From Nitrosomonadales bacterium (lineage in GTDB: Bacteria; Pseudomonadota; Gammaproteobacteria; Burkholderiales; Gallionellaceae), in the NCBI GenBank assembly GCA_016195965.1, contig JACPYR010000057.1, positions 1 through 57,267 on the forward strand: a stretch of 57,267 nt of DNA, in the 5' to 3' direction. Below are positions 33,675 to 43,542 of the stretch, one piece after another. Position 1 is the first letter of the stretch, and each line of letters begins with the position of its first letter. Both the position numbers and the translations under genes were made by a program. Under the pieces are notes generated by a model that saw only the letters and a program-made list of their open reading frames with translations, was not told where the DNA came from and ran no database searches.

Positions 33675-35090
33675 CTAGTAGCGGTAGTGTTCCGACTTGT
33701 ACGGACCTTGCTTGGGCACGTTGATGTAGGCGGCCTGCTGGTCGGTAAGTTCCGACAGCTGTGCGTTCAGTGTCTTCAATTGCAAACGCGCGACCTTCTC
33801 GTCCAGATGTTTTGGCAGGGTGTACACGCCCACCGGATACTTGTTGCTGCCCTTCACCGACTCGGTCCACAGCTCGATCTGAGCGATGGTCTGGTTGGCA
33901 AACGATGAAGACATCACGTAGGACGGGTGGCCGGTGCCGCAACCCAGGTTCACCAGGCGCCCCTTGGCCAGCAGGATGATACGCTTCCCATCCGGGAAGA
34001 TCACATGATCGACCTGCGGCTTGATCTCTTCCCACTGATATTTCTCCAGCGAGGCGACATCGATCTCGTTGTCGAAATGGCCGATGTTGCACACGATGGC
34101 CTGGTTCTTCATCTTGATCATGTGATCGTGCGTAATCACATGGAAGTTGCCGGTCGTGGTCACGAAGATGTCGGCCTTGTCGGCGGCATATTCCATCGTC
34201 ACCACGCGATAGCCTTCCATCGCGGCCTGCAGCGCGCAGATGGGGTCGATCTCGGTTACCCACACCTGCGCGGACAGCGCGCGCATGGCTTGAGCAGAGC
34301 CCTTGCCCACGTCGCCGTAGCCGCAGATCACCGCGACCTTGCCGGCGATCATCACGTCGGTCGCGCGCTTGATGCCGTCCACCAGCGATTCGCGGCAGCC
34401 ATACAGGTTGTCGAACTTGGACTTGGTCACCGAATCGTTGACGTTGATGCCGGGGAATTTCAATTCACCGCGCGCATGCATCTGGTACAGACGATGCACG
34501 CCGGTGGTGGTCTCTTCGGTCACACCCTTCACGGCGGCAAGGCGCTTGGAATACCAGGTCTTGTCTTGTGCCAGCTTGGCTTTGATCGAGGCGAACAAAC
34601 AAGTTTCTTCTTCTGAAGTTGGACTGGAAATCAGCGACGCGTCTTTCTCGGCGCGTGCGCCCAGATGCAACAGCAGCGTGGCATCGCCGCCGTCGTCGAG
34701 GATCATGTTGGTCAAACCACCATCAGCCCATTCGAAGATGCGGTGCGTGTAGTCCCAGTATTCGGTCAGCGTTTCGCCCTTGACCGCGAACACCGGAATG
34801 CCGTCGGCGGCAATCGCCGCAGCCGCGTGATCCTGGGTCGAGAAGATGTTGCAGGAAGCCCAGCGGATTTCCGCGCCCAGCGCCTTCAGCGTCTCGATCA
34901 GCACGGCGGTCTGGATGGTCATGTGCAGCGAACCGGTGATGCGCGCACCTTTCAGCGGCTGGCTCCTGGCGAATTCTTCGCGGATCGCCATCAGGCCCGG
35001 CATTTCGGTTTCGGCGATGGCGATTTCGCGGCGGCCCCATGCGGCCAGGTTGATGTCGGCGATGACGTAATCTTTTGCAATCGTGTTCAT
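33675..35090 (-). CDS. ahcY: Adenosylhomocysteinase
   Basis: Hydrolyses S-adenosylhomocysteine to adenosine and homocysteine, using bound NAD. It has 471 aa. [18 protein letters not shown] lies in the substrate domain, [11 protein letters not shown] follows, and the NAD-binding loop is [14 protein letters not shown]. The protein ends PYKSEHYRY, the conserved C-terminal Lys-Tyr that completes the partner's site. GGAG precedes the ATG. Upstream sits an SAH riboswitch that should raise expression when SAH accumulates. Downstream tfoX-like, holin-like, metF and trhP are closely packed. Confidence 0.97.
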   Translation of the reverse strand: MNTIAKDYVIADINLAAWGRREIAIAETEMPGLMAIREEFARSQPLKGARITGSLHMTIQTAVLIETLKALGAEIRWASCNIFSTQDHAAAAIAADGIPVFAVKGETLTEYWDYTHRIFEWADGGLTNMILDDGGDATLLLHLGARAEKDASLISSPTSEEETCLFASIKAKLAQDKTWYSKRLAAVKGVTEETTTGVHRLYQMHARGELKFPGINVNDSVTKSKFDNLYGCRESLVDGIKRATDVMIAGKVAVICGYGDVGKGSAQAMRALSAQVWVTEIDPICALQAAMEGYRVVTMEYAADKADIFVTTTGNFHVITHDHMIKMKNQAIVCNIGHFDNEIDVASLEKYQWEEIKPQVDHVIFPDGKRIILLAKGRLVNLGCGTGHPSYVMSSSFANQTIAQIELWTESVKGSNKYPVGVYTLPKHLDEKVARLQLKTLNAQLSELTDQQAAYINVPKQGPYKSEHYRY

Positions 35091-35120
35091 AAGCAACTCC
35101 ATTCATAAGTGGTTAATGAA

Positions 35121-35200
35121 TGGGTGCAGTTGAAACGTTATATCGCTGACCCCGAGCCTGACGGAGGACTGATGTCCAGCCCCGCTGCAGCACCCCTCGG
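35121..35200 (-). ncRNA. S-adenosylhomocysteine (SAH) riboswitch
   Basis: On the minus strand: CCGAGGGGUGCUGCAGC, a variable hairpin, then CAGGCUCGG and finally GCACCCA. Stem P1 pairs CCGAG (35200-35196) with CUCGG (35156-35152). A pseudoknot pairs GGGUGC (35195-35190) with GCACCC (35127-35122). This matches the known SAH riboswitch layout in order, spacing and conserved bases. It ends 30 nt before ahcY and just upstream of its GGAG, consistent with control of ribosome access or transcription by SAH. Confidence 0.92.
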
Positions 35201-35209
35201 AGGGCGCGG

Positions 35210-35215
35210 ATTATA
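35210..35215 (-). promoter_or_regulatory. -10 element of the ahcY operon promoter
   Basis: A perfect TATAAT on the minus strand, ending 9 bp before the first riboswitch base, so transcription would start at about 35203. The -35 (around 35233-35240, TTCAGC-like) is weak. Confidence 0.65.
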
Positions 35216-35251
35216 AACGTAAAAAGAATTTCTTGCTGAAGGGAAACTTGA

Positions 35252-36478
35252 CTACCAAACCGTTGCGGCTATACCGCTCCATAATTCGTGGATGTCACGG
35301 ATATCCCACTTGACGGGGTCTTCGTGCGAAACAATCTTTTCCTTGCACGCAGGCTTGGATAAATCAATTATTTCCGGGATTATCCGACCATTGGATTTGA
35401 TCGAAAAGAACACTTTAACGATAGGGGTCAACAGTGATTTTTCGGATTGCTCGATGATCACTGCCAGGCGGTTTGAGCTTAACTTCACCATTGAACCGAT
35501 CGGATAAATCCCCATGTTTTTGACAAATGCCTGAAAAATGGCAGGATCGAAGTGCCCCTTCCATTCCGCCATTTTACGGATAGATTCGGCGGGCTCCCAG
35601 CCGTTTTTATAGGGACGATTGGAGGTGATTGCGTCATACACATCGCACACCGCACCCATCTTGGCATACAGGCTGATCTGCCCATCCGCAAGCCGCTCCG
35701 GATAACCGCTGCCGTCCATTTTCTCATGGTGATGCAAACCCACATCCAGCGCCATCTCACAAACATCGCTGCCCGCCAGCAGCATTTTGTGCCCCTCGAC
35801 CGGATGGCTTTTGACAATTTCAAATTCGGCATCGGTCAACTTGCCCGGCTTGTTGAGGATACTCGGCGATATCATCATCTTGCCAATATCGTGCAGCAAA
35901 CCCGCCAGCCCGGCATCGCGGACTTTCTCATTGCTCAACCCCAGTTGCCGCCCCAATGACACCATCAATGCGCATACCGCCACCGAGTGCATATAGGTGT
36001 AATCGTCCTTGTCTTTCAGGCGGGCCAATCCGATCAGCGCGCCGGGATTGCGCATCACCGACGTGGATATTTCATCGACGATAGGCAGCGCATCGTTGCC
36101 GCTCAGGGCCTTGCCCATGCGCGCTTCGTGAAACATTGAGGTGACCGCTTGCTTGGATTTGGCGCAAATCTTGACGGCTCGTTCAGCCTCCTGTGCGGTG
36201 TCGACGCGTCGGATTATTTTACCGGGCGTGTCGGCCTGCTCCAGTGTGGCCTCAACTTCCGCGGCAATTGTTTCTTCTTGCTGCCCGTCCTGGACACCCA
36301 GCCCCTTGGCATCATCTATCCATACTTCCCTGATGCCGGTAGCCAGGATGGCTTCCATATCTTTTGGATTGTCCAGCAGGAATGCCCCGCGCCAGAACGG
36401 ATGATCCATCCACGAGCCGCAAAACTCGTTGATGTACATGCCCAGCACCAGTTGCTTTATCTCGATACGTTTCAGCAT
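35252..36478 (-). CDS. HD-GYP cyclic-di-GMP phosphodiesterase with N-terminal DUF3391
   Basis: Degrades c-di-GMP through a di- or tri-iron HD site. It has 408 aa. The N-terminal DUF3391-like region (about 1-130) begins MLKRIEIKQLVLGMYINEFCGSW. The HD-GYP domain holds HD at 196-197 (LLHDIGK), HPVEGH, the signature HHxxxDGxGYP at 250-260, and DAITSNRPYK. All metal ligands look present. The ATG at 36478 is chosen to give the family's MLKRI start. It lies between the metK-array terminator and the ahcY promoter, so it is probably its own transcription unit. Confidence 0.94.
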   Translation of the reverse strand: MLKRIEIKQLVLGMYINEFCGSWMDHPFWRGAFLLDNPKDMEAILATGIREVWIDDAKGLGVQDGQQEETIAAEVEATLEQADTPGKIIRRVDTAQEAERAVKICAKSKQAVTSMFHEARMGKALSGNDALPIVDEISTSVMRNPGALIGLARLKDKDDYTYMHSVAVCALMVSLGRQLGLSNEKVRDAGLAGLLHDIGKMMISPSILNKPGKLTDAEFEIVKSHPVEGHKMLLAGSDVCEMALDVGLHHHEKMDGSGYPERLADGQISLYAKMGAVCDVYDAITSNRPYKNGWEPAESIRKMAEWKGHFDPAIFQAFVKNMGIYPIGSMVKLSSNRLAVIIEQSEKSLLTPIVKVFFSIKSNGRIIPEIIDLSKPACKEKIVSHEDPVKWDIRDIHELWSGIAATVW

Positions 36479-36517
36479 TTCCTGCAAAATCACTTGAAGA
36501 CGCCTGGATTCTAACCG

Positions 36518-36553
36518 AAAAAAAGCCGCCCCATACAACATAAGGGACGGCTT
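36518..36553 (-). terminator. Rho-independent terminator after the metK array
   Basis: On the minus strand, AAGCCGTCCC pairs with GGGGCGGCTT (one mismatch) around an 11-nt loop, followed by TTTTTTT. It terminates transcription arriving from metK through the tandem array, 40 bp before the HD-GYP start. Confidence 0.85.
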
Positions 36554-36569
36554 GGTTTTGTTGCCTTTT

Positions 36570-37115
36570 CTGTATTGTGGCTACGCCGGTTTGCACATCC
36601 TTCATATCCGCGTAGCGGATGTGAGCCTGCGCCGAAACACGGATAAGCGCCGTAGGCGTGGCCTTACAGGCCAGCGTCAGCGCGCAGCGCTGCCGTAACC
36701 CCAACCGAACCTGCCTGTGTTTTGGCTACGGCCGCCCCTTCGGGACTTAACTTGCGTCGCAAGTTAGCCTGCGCCGAAACACGGATAAGCGCCGCTGGCG
36801 TGGCCTTACAGGCCAGCGTCAGCGCGCAGCGCTGCCGTAACCCCAACCGAACCTGCCTGTGTTTTGGCTACGGCCGCCCTTCGGGACTTAACTTGCATCG
36901 CAAGTAGCCTGCGCCGAAACACGGATAAGCGCCGTAGGCGTGGCCTTACAGGCCAGCGTCAGCGCGCAGCGCTGCCGTAACCCCAACCGAACCTGTCTGT
37001 GTTTTGGCTACGGCCGCCCTTCGGGACTTAACTTGCGTCGCAAGTTAGCCTGCGCCGAAACACGGATAAGCGCCGCTGGCGTGGCCTTACAGGCCAGCGT
37101 CAGCGCGTAGCGCTG
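36570..37115. repeat. Tandem 141-bp array copying the metK 3' end
   Basis: Units start at AGCCTGCGCCGAAACACGG at 36624, 36766, 36906 and 37047 (periods 142, 140, 141). A partial, divergent unit lies before 36624, and the last unit runs into metK. Each unit includes, in metK orientation, the gene's last nine codons and stop ([13 protein letters not shown]) with one base difference. It also carries the GGCC-TTACA-GGCC hairpin around that stop and a palindrome AACTTGCG-T-CGCAAGTT. In the first, divergent unit the palindrome is replaced by CATATCCGC-GTA-GCGGATGTG. The array fills the 600-bp gap between the HD-GYP gene and metK. Short open frames within it are repeat artefacts. Confidence 0.92.
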
Positions 37116-38250
37116 CCGCCTTATCCGTGTTTTCCCATGTAAACCCTGGCTCCTCGCGGCCGAAGTGGCCGTAGGCGGCGGTGTTTTCGTATATCGGGCG
37201 CAGCAGGTCCAGCATTTGCACGATGCCCTTGGGACGCAGATCGAAATGGCGCAACACCAGCTCGGTCAGCTTCTCATTGGAAATCTTGCCCGTGCCGAAT
37301 GTGTCCACCATTACGCTGGTCGGCTTGGCCACGCCGATCGCATAGGATACCTGCACCAGGCACTTGGTCGCCAGACCGGCAGCCACTATATTCTTGGCGA
37401 CATAACGACCGGCATACGCTGCCGAGCGATCCACCTTGGATGGATCCTTGCCGGAGAATGCGCCGCCGCCGTGCGGGGCAGCCCCGCCGTAGGTATCGAC
37501 GATAATCTTGCGCCCGGTCAGGCCGCAATCGCCCTGCGGGCCGCCGATCACAAAGCGTCCGGTCGGATTGACCAGATAGTTGATGTTGCCCTTCATCAAT
37601 TCTTTCGGCAGCATCGGCTTGATGATCTCTTCGATCGCCGCCTCGCGGATTTGCGCCAGCGTCATTTCCGGCGCGTGCTGGGTGGAGAGCACCACGGTGT
37701 CTATGGAGTGCGGCTTGCCATCCAGATAACGTATCGTAACCTGCGATTTCGCATCCGGGCGCAGCCAGGGCAAACGTCCGTCGTGGCGAAGTTCCGCCTG
37801 ACGTTCAACCACACGGTGCGCCAGGTAAATCGCCAGCGGCATCAGGGTTGGCGTTTCATCGCAGGCATAGCCGAACATCAGGCCCTGATCGCCCGCACCC
37901 TGATTCAGGAAGTCGTCGGAAGCGCGATCCACGCCCTGCGCGATGTCCGGGCTTTGCTTGTCGTAAGCCACCAGCACCGCACAGCCCTTGTAGTCGATAC
38001 CATAGTCGGTGTTGTCGTAACCGATACGCTTGATCGTGTTGCGAGCCACCTGGATGTAGTCCACATTCGCGGTGGTGGTGATTTCGCCGGCCAGCACCAC
38101 CAGCCCGGTGTTGGTCAGGGTCTCTGCCGCAACACGCGCATACGGGTCTTGCGCTAGAATAGCGTCCAGAATGGCATCGGAAATCTGATCTGCTACTTTA
38201 TCCGGATGACCTTCGGATACCGACTCGGACGTAAACAAGAAATCGCTCAT
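37087..38250 (-). CDS. metK: S-adenosylmethionine synthetase
   Basis: Makes SAM from methionine and ATP. It has 387 aa. [19 protein letters not shown] (ATP/Mg site), [12 protein letters not shown] (signature 1), [20 protein letters not shown] (signature 2) and a normal C terminus [22 protein letters not shown] precedes the ATG at 38250. The last nine codons and stop are repeated in the downstream tandem array. Inverted arms AAACACGGATAAG (37058-37070) and CTTATCCGTGTTT (37120-37132) enclose the stop codon. Divergent from the acyltransferase pair, 67 bp apart. Confidence 0.97.
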   Translation of the reverse strand: MSDFLFTSESVSEGHPDKVADQISDAILDAILAQDPYARVAAETLTNTGLVVLAGEITTTANVDYIQVARNTIKRIGYDNTDYGIDYKGCAVLVAYDKQSPDIAQGVDRASDDFLNQGAGDQGLMFGYACDETPTLMPLAIYLAHRVVERQAELRHDGRLPWLRPDAKSQVTIRYLDGKPHSIDTVVLSTQHAPEMTLAQIREAAIEEIIKPMLPKELMKGNINYLVNPTGRFVIGGPQGDCGLTGRKIIVDTYGGAAPHGGGAFSGKDPSKVDRSAAYAGRYVAKNIVAAGLATKCLVQVSYAIGVAKPTSVMVDTFGTGKISNEKLTELVLRHFDLRPKGIVQMLDLLRPIYENTAAYGHFGREEPGFTWENTDKAAALRADAGL

Positions 38251-38317
38251 GGCTCTCCACTCAATCAAGTAAAAAATTAAAGGCGCGCATTGTAGCAAAT
38301 TGCCCGCCTTATTGCAG

Positions 38318-39196
38318 ATGACCTCTTTCCTGTTCAAATTGATCTTCAGCCTGCTGGCAAGCTTGCCGCTCCGCTGGCTGCACGGCCTGGGCGCGCTGCT
38401 CGGTCGCCTCACGTTCGCAATATCCAAGCCGTATGCGGCTCGCACCGAGGAAAACCTGCGCCAGTCGCGTCTCGCGTCGGATCAGCAACACTATGCCAGC
38501 CTGCTCAAGCAGACCATAGACGAGGCCGGCAAGAGCATCGTCGAATTGCCCTGGGTATGGAGCCGCCCCCTCGACCAGGTGTGTGCCACGGTGAAGAGCT
38601 GCGATGGCTGGGAGCACATCGAGGCCGCGCAGGCGCGGGGAAAGGGCATCATCCTGCTCACCCCGCATTGGGGCTGCTTTGAGGTGGTCGGGCTCTACGT
38701 CGGCCAGCGCCTGCCACTGACGTGTCTATACCGATCGCCCAAGCAAGCCTGGCTGGAGAAAATCATGAGGGGCGGGCGCGAGCGCGGACTGGCACGCCTG
38801 GCCACCGCCGACATCAGCGGCGTGCGGGTTTTGTTCAAGGCGCTCAAACGAGGCGAGGCGATAGGCTTGTTGCCCGACCAGGTACCCAGCCAGGGCGAGG
38901 GCGAGTGGGTGGATTTTTTTTCGCGCCCCGCTTACACGATGACACTGAGTGGCCGATTGGCACAGACCAGTGGCGCGACGGTGCTACTGTCCTTTGCCGA
39001 GCGATTACCGCATGGCTCAGGCTATGCATTGCGCTTCGAGCCTTTGGCGCTGGATTTTTCCCAACCGGTGCCCGCGCAAATCAATGCTGCGCTGGAACGC
39101 GTAATCGCGATTTCACCCGCGCAATACCTGTGGAGTTACAACCGCTACAAGGTGCCTGGCGGCGTGATGCCGCCAGGCACCCTCAAGGAGCAATGA
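38318..39196 (+). CDS. Lipid A biosynthesis acyltransferase, LpxL/LpxM family (first of pair)
   Basis: An inner-membrane acyl transferase that adds a secondary acyl chain to lipid A. It has 292 aa with an N-terminal membrane anchor ([17 protein letters not shown]). The active-site HX4E is in [28 protein letters not shown] is the second conserved block, and LWSYNRYK closes the family pattern. The ATG at 38318 is preferred to a TTG six codons upstream. Its stop overlaps the start of the second acyltransferase. Whether it acts as LpxL or LpxM cannot be decided here. Confidence 0.88.
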   Translation: MTSFLFKLIFSLLASLPLRWLHGLGALLGRLTFAISKPYAARTEENLRQSRLASDQQHYASLLKQTIDEAGKSIVELPWVWSRPLDQVCATVKSCDGWEHIEAAQARGKGIILLTPHWGCFEVVGLYVGQRLPLTCLYRSPKQAWLEKIMRGGRERGLARLATADISGVRVLFKALKRGEAIGLLPDQVPSQGEGEWVDFFSRPAYTMTLSGRLAQTSGATVLLSFAERLPHGSGYALRFEPLALDFSQPVPAQINAALERVIAISPAQYLWSYNRYKVPGGVMPPGTLKEQ

Positions 39197-40065
39197 TGCT
39201 GGTACGCTTAGGCGTTTTTATTTTCTGGCTGATCCATTTTCTGCCGTTTCGCATCATCGTCGCCATCGGCAATGGCCTGGGCGCCGTGCTGTATCCGCTC
39301 GCCACCGAGCGCCGCAACGTGGGTGACATCAATCTGAAATTGTGCTTTCCGCAGATGAACGAGGAGGAGCGCGAAAAAATGTTGCGCGCCCATTTCAAGT
39401 TATTCTGTCGCGGCCTGATCGAACGCAGCATCCTGTGGTGGTCCAGTGCTGAACGTATTCGCTGCCTGATCCGCGTCGAAGGGCTGGAACACTTCGAGGC
39501 GATCAAGGGCCAGCCCGCGATCCTGCTCACGCCGCACTTCGTCGGCATGGACGCGGGCGGCCAATGGATCGCGCAACACATAGACACGGTGTGCATGTAC
39601 GCCAACCAGAAGAATGTTTATTTGACCAAGCTGCTGCTGGAGAAGCGCGCCCGTTTCCGCAACCAGCACCTCTATTCGCGCCAGCAGGGGCTGCGCCCGA
39701 TACTGAAAGGCATGCGCGCGGGCATGCCTTTCATCTATCCGCCCGATCAGGATCAGGGCGTGAAAGACGGCGCTTTCATCCCATTTTTCGGCGTGCCCGC
39801 CGCGACGATGACCTCGGTGCCGCGCATCGCACAGATGACCGGAGCGAAGGTCGTGCCCAGCATCACCCGCGTGCTGCCAGACGCTCAGGGCTATGTGTTG
39901 ACCTTCTATCCGGCCTGGGAGAATTATCCCAGCGGGGATGACATCGCAGATGCGCGCCGCATGAATGAATTTCTTGAACAGCGTATCCTGGAAATGCCGG
40001 AGCAGTATTTCTGGTTGCATAAGCGCTTCAAGACTCGCCCGGAAGGCGAGCCTAACTTCTATTGA
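39196..40065 (+). CDS. Lipid A biosynthesis acyltransferase, LpxL/LpxM family (second of pair)
   Basis: A paralogue of the preceding gene, 289 aa. N-terminal anchor LGVFIFWLIHFLPFRIIVAIG; the catalytic HX4D is in LTPHFVGMDAGG; YPPDQDQGVKDGAFIPFFGV and FWLHKRFKTRPEGE are conserved LpxL-type blocks. Two in-frame ATGs are adjacent. The second (39196) is chosen because AAGGAG at 39185-39190 is better spaced for it. It overlaps the upstream stop by one base, so the pair is cotranscribed and probably acylates two different positions of lipid A. Confidence 0.9.
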   Translation: MLVRLGVFIFWLIHFLPFRIIVAIGNGLGAVLYPLATERRNVGDINLKLCFPQMNEEEREKMLRAHFKLFCRGLIERSILWWSSAERIRCLIRVEGLEHFEAIKGQPAILLTPHFVGMDAGGQWIAQHIDTVCMYANQKNVYLTKLLLEKRARFRNQHLYSRQQGLRPILKGMRAGMPFIYPPDQDQGVKDGAFIPFFGVPAATMTSVPRIAQMTGAKVVPSITRVLPDAQGYVLTFYPAWENYPSGDDIADARRMNEFLEQRILEMPEQYFWLHKRFKTRPEGEPNFY

Positions 40066-40071
40066 AGCTCA

Positions 40072-40144
40072 TCCGCAGATTACGCCAATGATTAGCACAG
40101 ATTTTCGCCCGACCAAATCTGTGCGAATCTGTGTAATCTGCGGA
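40072..40144. repeat. Nested palindromic intergenic element before ubiD
   Basis: Outer arms TCCGCAGATTAC (40072-40083) and GTAATCTGCGGA (40133-40144) are perfect. Inner arms GCACAGATTT (40095-40104) and AAATCTGTGC (40115-40124) are also perfect. It resembles the widespread CCGCAGATTAC-type intergenic repeat. It ends 29 bp before ubiD and would form a strong mRNA hairpin. Confidence 0.85.
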
Positions 40145-40173
40145 CAATTGCTTATGGTTTGGAGATAACCACT

Positions 40174-41637
40174 ATGAAATATCACGACCTGCGCGACTTC
40201 ATCGCACAACTGGAAAAACAGGGCGAGCTCAAGCGCGTAACCGTGCCTGTATCCACGCGCCTGGAGATGACGGAAATCTGCGACCGCGTGTTGCGCGCAC
40301 AAGGCCCGGCCATCCTGTTTGAGAATCCAAAAGATCACAACATGCCCGTGCTTGCCAACCTGTTCGGCACGCCACGCCGCGTGGCGCTGGGCATGGGAGA
40401 GGAGAATATCGAAGCATTGCGCGAAGTCGGCAAGCTGCTCGCCTACCTGAAGGAACCGGAGCCGCCCAAGGGCCTGAAGGATGCCTGGGAAAAATGGCCT
40501 GTGCTCAAGCAGGTGCTCACGATGTCGCCCAAGGTGCTGTCTTCCGCGCCTTGCCAGGAAATTGTATGGGAAGGCAAGGATGTCGATTTGGGCAAACTAC
40601 CTGTCCAGCATTGCTGGCCCGGCGATATTGCACCGCTGATCACCTGGGGATTGGTGGTGACGAGAGGTCCGAACAAATCACGCCAGAATCTCGGCATCTA
40701 TCGCCAACAGGTGATCGCGCCTAACAAAGTCATCATGCGCTGGCTCGCGCATCGCGGCGGCGCGCTGGATTTTCGCGACCACTGCGAAAAACACCCCGGC
40801 CTGCCCTTCCCGATTTCGGTCGTGATCGGCGCCGATCCGGCGACCATCCTCGGCGCGGTGACGCCGGTGCCGGATTCGCTATCCGAATACCAGTTCGCCG
40901 GCTTGCTCAGAGGCAGCAAGACCGAGCTGGTAAGGTGCATAGGCTCAGACCTGCAAGTGCCCGCATCTGCCGAGATCGTGCTGGAAGGCGTGATCCATCC
41001 CGGCGAGACGGCTCTCGAAGGGCCGTATGGCGACCACACCGGCTATTACAACGAGCAAGACCAATTCCCGGTGTTCACGATAGAACGCATCACGATGCGG
41101 CGCGACCCTATCTATCACAGCACCTATACCGGCAAACCGCCCGATGAACCCGCAATGCTGGGCGTGGCGCTGAACGAGGTGTTCGTGCCGCTGCTGCAAA
41201 AACAATTCCCCGAAATCACGGATTTTTATCTGCCGCCCGAAGGCTGTTCGTATCGCATGGCAGTAGTCAGCATCAAGAAACAATACGCCGGACACGCCAA
41301 GCGCGTGATGTTCGGCATCTGGAGCTTCCTGCGCCAATTCATGTACACCAAGTTCATCATCGTGGTGGACGAAGACATCGCGATACGCTCTTGGCCCGAA
41401 GTCATCTGGGCGATCACCACCCGCGTCGATCCGGTGCGCGACACGCTGCTGGTAGAGAATACGCCCATCGATTATCTCGATTTCGCCAGTCCGGTGTCCG
41501 GGCTCGGCGGCAAGATGGGGCTGGATGCAACCAACAAATGGCCTGGGGAGACACAGCGTGAGTGGGGCACGCCCATCGTGATGGATGCTGCGGTCAAAGC
41601 AAAGGTGGATGAGATGTGGGCGAATCTGGGATTGTAG
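40174..41637 (+). CDS. ubiD: 3-Octaprenyl-4-hydroxybenzoate decarboxylase
   Basis: A prenylated-FMN-dependent decarboxylase in ubiquinone synthesis. It has 487 aa, the standard length. Blocks include [88 protein letters not shown] and [20 protein letters not shown], all characteristic of bacterial UbiD. A GGAG lies about 10 bp upstream of the ATG. The UbiX partner that makes the cofactor is not in the window. Confidence 0.96.
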   Translation: MKYHDLRDFIAQLEKQGELKRVTVPVSTRLEMTEICDRVLRAQGPAILFENPKDHNMPVLANLFGTPRRVALGMGEENIEALREVGKLLAYLKEPEPPKGLKDAWEKWPVLKQVLTMSPKVLSSAPCQEIVWEGKDVDLGKLPVQHCWPGDIAPLITWGLVVTRGPNKSRQNLGIYRQQVIAPNKVIMRWLAHRGGALDFRDHCEKHPGLPFPISVVIGADPATILGAVTPVPDSLSEYQFAGLLRGSKTELVRCIGSDLQVPASAEIVLEGVIHPGETALEGPYGDHTGYYNEQDQFPVFTIERITMRRDPIYHSTYTGKPPDEPAMLGVALNEVFVPLLQKQFPEITDFYLPPEGCSYRMAVVSIKKQYAGHAKRVMFGIWSFLRQFMYTKFIIVVDEDIAIRSWPEVIWAITTRVDPVRDTLLVENTPIDYLDFASPVSGLGGKMGLDATNKWPGETQREWGTPIVMDAAVKAKVDEMWANLGL

Positions 41638-41821
41638 TCGGCGCAATTTACTTGTTGTATAAACCCTACATCCATCCCGAATGACATTGACGGCAACCTT
41701 GTTTGTGTAGAGAATCTTCCACGCTCTGTTAATCCTCGCATTTACACGATAACAGGTGTGGGCGGCTGCCCATGCAAGTTCCGGGCAGTTATTTTGCAAC
41801 ATTAATTACGGGAGTTAGAAA

Positions 41822-42346
41822 ATGAAAAAAATAATTTTGGCAGGCACGGCATTGACTTTAGCCATGGCGGCAGGAAGCGCGGCCGCAGCACCGGCTGCCG
41901 GTACTTTTGGCCTTAACGTAGACCTTAATTCCGACTTTAAAGTTACCGGGAAGTATTTTGTTGCGAAAGATATGGCGGTGCTGGGCGGCCTGGGTTTGAG
42001 TATTCGCGACAATGGATCAGCCGCAAATTCAAAAAGCACTGATATCGGATTCATGTTCGGTGCCAGAAAATATTTGAAGACGGATGATTTCGCGCCCTTT
42101 ATTGGCGGTCGCCTTACCTACTCGACGACAAGGGATGTACCAACAGGCGGCACTGAATATACCGACTTTGGCATAGGCTTCGAGACTGGTGCAGAATATT
42201 TTCTGGGCAAACAGTTCAGCCTGGAGGGCAAGGTAGGCTTTGGTTACGCATCGCATGAATTCAAAACAGTAGGCGCAGCGACCTCAACAAAGATGACTGC
42301 ATTGGGTTCAAGCACTGCGGCACTGAGCGCCAACTTCTACTTCTAA
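41822..42346 (+). CDS. Small outer-membrane beta-barrel protein
   Basis: 174 aa. The signal peptide is cleaved near GSAAAA/AP. Amphipathic strands run FGLNVDLNSDFKVTGKYFVAKDMAVLGGLGLSI, GFMFGARKYL, FAPFIGGRLTYS, GAEYFLGKQFSLEGKVGFGYA and end ANFYF, a C-terminal Phe. This resembles OmpA/OmpX-like eight-strand barrels. CGGGAG lies before the ATG and a good terminator follows. Ligand or role unknown. Confidence 0.75.
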   Translation: MKKIILAGTALTLAMAAGSAAAAPAAGTFGLNVDLNSDFKVTGKYFVAKDMAVLGGLGLSIRDNGSAANSKSTDIGFMFGARKYLKTDDFAPFIGGRLTYSTTRDVPTGGTEYTDFGIGFETGAEYFLGKQFSLEGKVGFGYASHEFKTVGAATSTKMTALGSSTAALSANFYF

Positions 42347-42386
42347 GCGTAAGCGAATCGTTGCAATTCGCTTGCAAATATCGATG

Positions 42387-42414
42387 CAGCCGGATTAAAG
42401 CCCGGCTGTTTTTT
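42387..42414 (+). terminator. Rho-independent terminator of the 41822 barrel gene
   Basis: Stem CAGCCGG/CCGGCTG with an 8-nt loop followed by TTTTTT on the plus strand. Confidence 0.88.
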
Positions 42415-42902
42415 CAGTATTTGATGTTGAGCCCTAATGTCAGGCCGCCGAAGTTATTGTAGCTACCATCGAAATCCCATTCCGGCGACAGTTCATATCG
42501 ACCGCCAAAGGTAAGATATAAGCCCCCGCTGACGGGTGGTGAAACTATCGCGCCGGGACCGCTGAAAACCGCGCTGACCGTATGCAAACCCAAACCCGCA
42601 TAGGGATGAATTTTCCTGTTGGAGATTTTGAGCTCCTTGGAAAAATCGTATAGCCCCGCAACACCAAATGCCGTATAGCTATAGGTGTAGGCGCCCCAAG
42701 GGTTGCCGTAATAGTAGGTTCTCGAATAATTTTTCAAGAAGAGTTGCACCGATACCGGTTTGGGGATGTTGAATTCGCCCTGAATTCCCCATGCGTTATC
42801 GAGGCTGAAGTTGAAGCCCACATTGCCAGCGGATTTCTCGGCTGCAAACGCAGGCGTTATCAGCGCTGCGGAAAACAAGCAAATTGCGGCAATTTTTTTC
42901 AT
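42414..42902 (-). CDS. Small outer-membrane beta-barrel protein
   Basis: 162 aa. Signal peptide MKKIAAICLFSAALITPAFA; strands such as KPVSVQLFLKNYSRTYYYG, HPYAGLGLHTV, GGLYLTFGGRYELSPEWDFDGSYNNFGGLTLGLNIKY, ending in Tyr. The ATG at 42902 starts the signal peptide; longer in-frame readings do not. It converges on the 41822 gene at the terminator. Similar in size to three other barrels in the window but not obviously a duplicate. Function unknown. Confidence 0.7.
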   Translation of the reverse strand: MKKIAAICLFSAALITPAFAAEKSAGNVGFNFSLDNAWGIQGEFNIPKPVSVQLFLKNYSRTYYYGNPWGAYTYSYTAFGVAGLYDFSKELKISNRKIHPYAGLGLHTVSAVFSGPGAIVSPPVSGGLYLTFGGRYELSPEWDFDGSYNNFGGLTLGLNIKY

Positions 42903-42964
42903 GGGTTTACCCTGGTGAATCATCGACGGAACACGTATTACCGCTTCATCACGCCTGAGAGACA

Positions 42965-43531
42965 TCACATCTTGGGCAATGTCACACCGACCTGCCCCTG
43001 ATACTTGCCGCCCCTGTCCTTGTAGGACGTTTCGCAGATTTCATCACCCTCGAAGAACAGCACCTGCGCCACGCCTTCATTGGCGTAAATCTTGGCGGGC
43101 AGCGGCGTGGTATTGGAGAACTCCAGCGTCACATACCCTTCCCACTCAGGCTCGAACGGCGTGACGTTGACGATGATGCCGCAGCGCGCATAAGTGGACT
43201 TCCCCAAACAAATGGTCAGCACACTGCGCGGAATCCTGAAGTATTCGACCGTACGCGCAAGCGCAAAGGAGTTAGGCGGGATGATGCAGTAATCAGCATT
43301 GACCTCGACGAAGGAACTCGGATCAAAGTTCTTCGGATCGACGATGGTGCTGTTGATATTGGTGAACAGCTTGAATTCGTTCGAGCAACGGATATCGTAG
43401 CCATAGCTCGATGTACCATAGGAGACGATGCGCTTGCCGTTGATCTCCTTCACCTGATTCGGCTCGAACGGGTCTATCATGCCGTGTTGCTCCGCCATCC
43501 GGCGTATCCATTTGTCTGACTTGATGCTCAT
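42965..43531 (-). CDS. dcd: dCTP deaminase
   Basis: Deaminates dCTP to dUTP for thymidylate synthesis. It has 188 aa, the family length. [19 protein letters not shown] at the N terminus, [65 protein letters not shown] with the catalytic Glu, and [13 protein letters not shown] at the end. The ATG at 43531 is the conserved start. Upstream lies a heptamer-repeat element shared with the metG leader. Confidence 0.96.
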   Translation of the reverse strand: MSIKSDKWIRRMAEQHGMIDPFEPNQVKEINGKRIVSYGTSSYGYDIRCSNEFKLFTNINSTIVDPKNFDPSSFVEVNADYCIIPPNSFALARTVEYFRIPRSVLTICLGKSTYARCGIIVNVTPFEPEWEGYVTLEFSNTTPLPAKIYANEGVAQVLFFEGDEICETSYKDRGGKYQGQVGVTLPKM

Positions 43532-43542
43532 AAACTCGGGTG

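Noticed and set aside
36603..36907. Short open frames in the metK array (starting MGLRQRCALTL)
   Set aside because: They repeat with the array and have no ribosome sites; they are by-products of the repeat.
36570..37115. Repeat array as a CRISPR
   Set aside because: Units of 141 bp are near-identical throughout with no unique spacers and no cas genes; they copy the metK end.
38250..38317. SAM riboswitch before metK
   Set aside because: The gap is only 67 bp and shows no SAM-aptamer pairing pattern.
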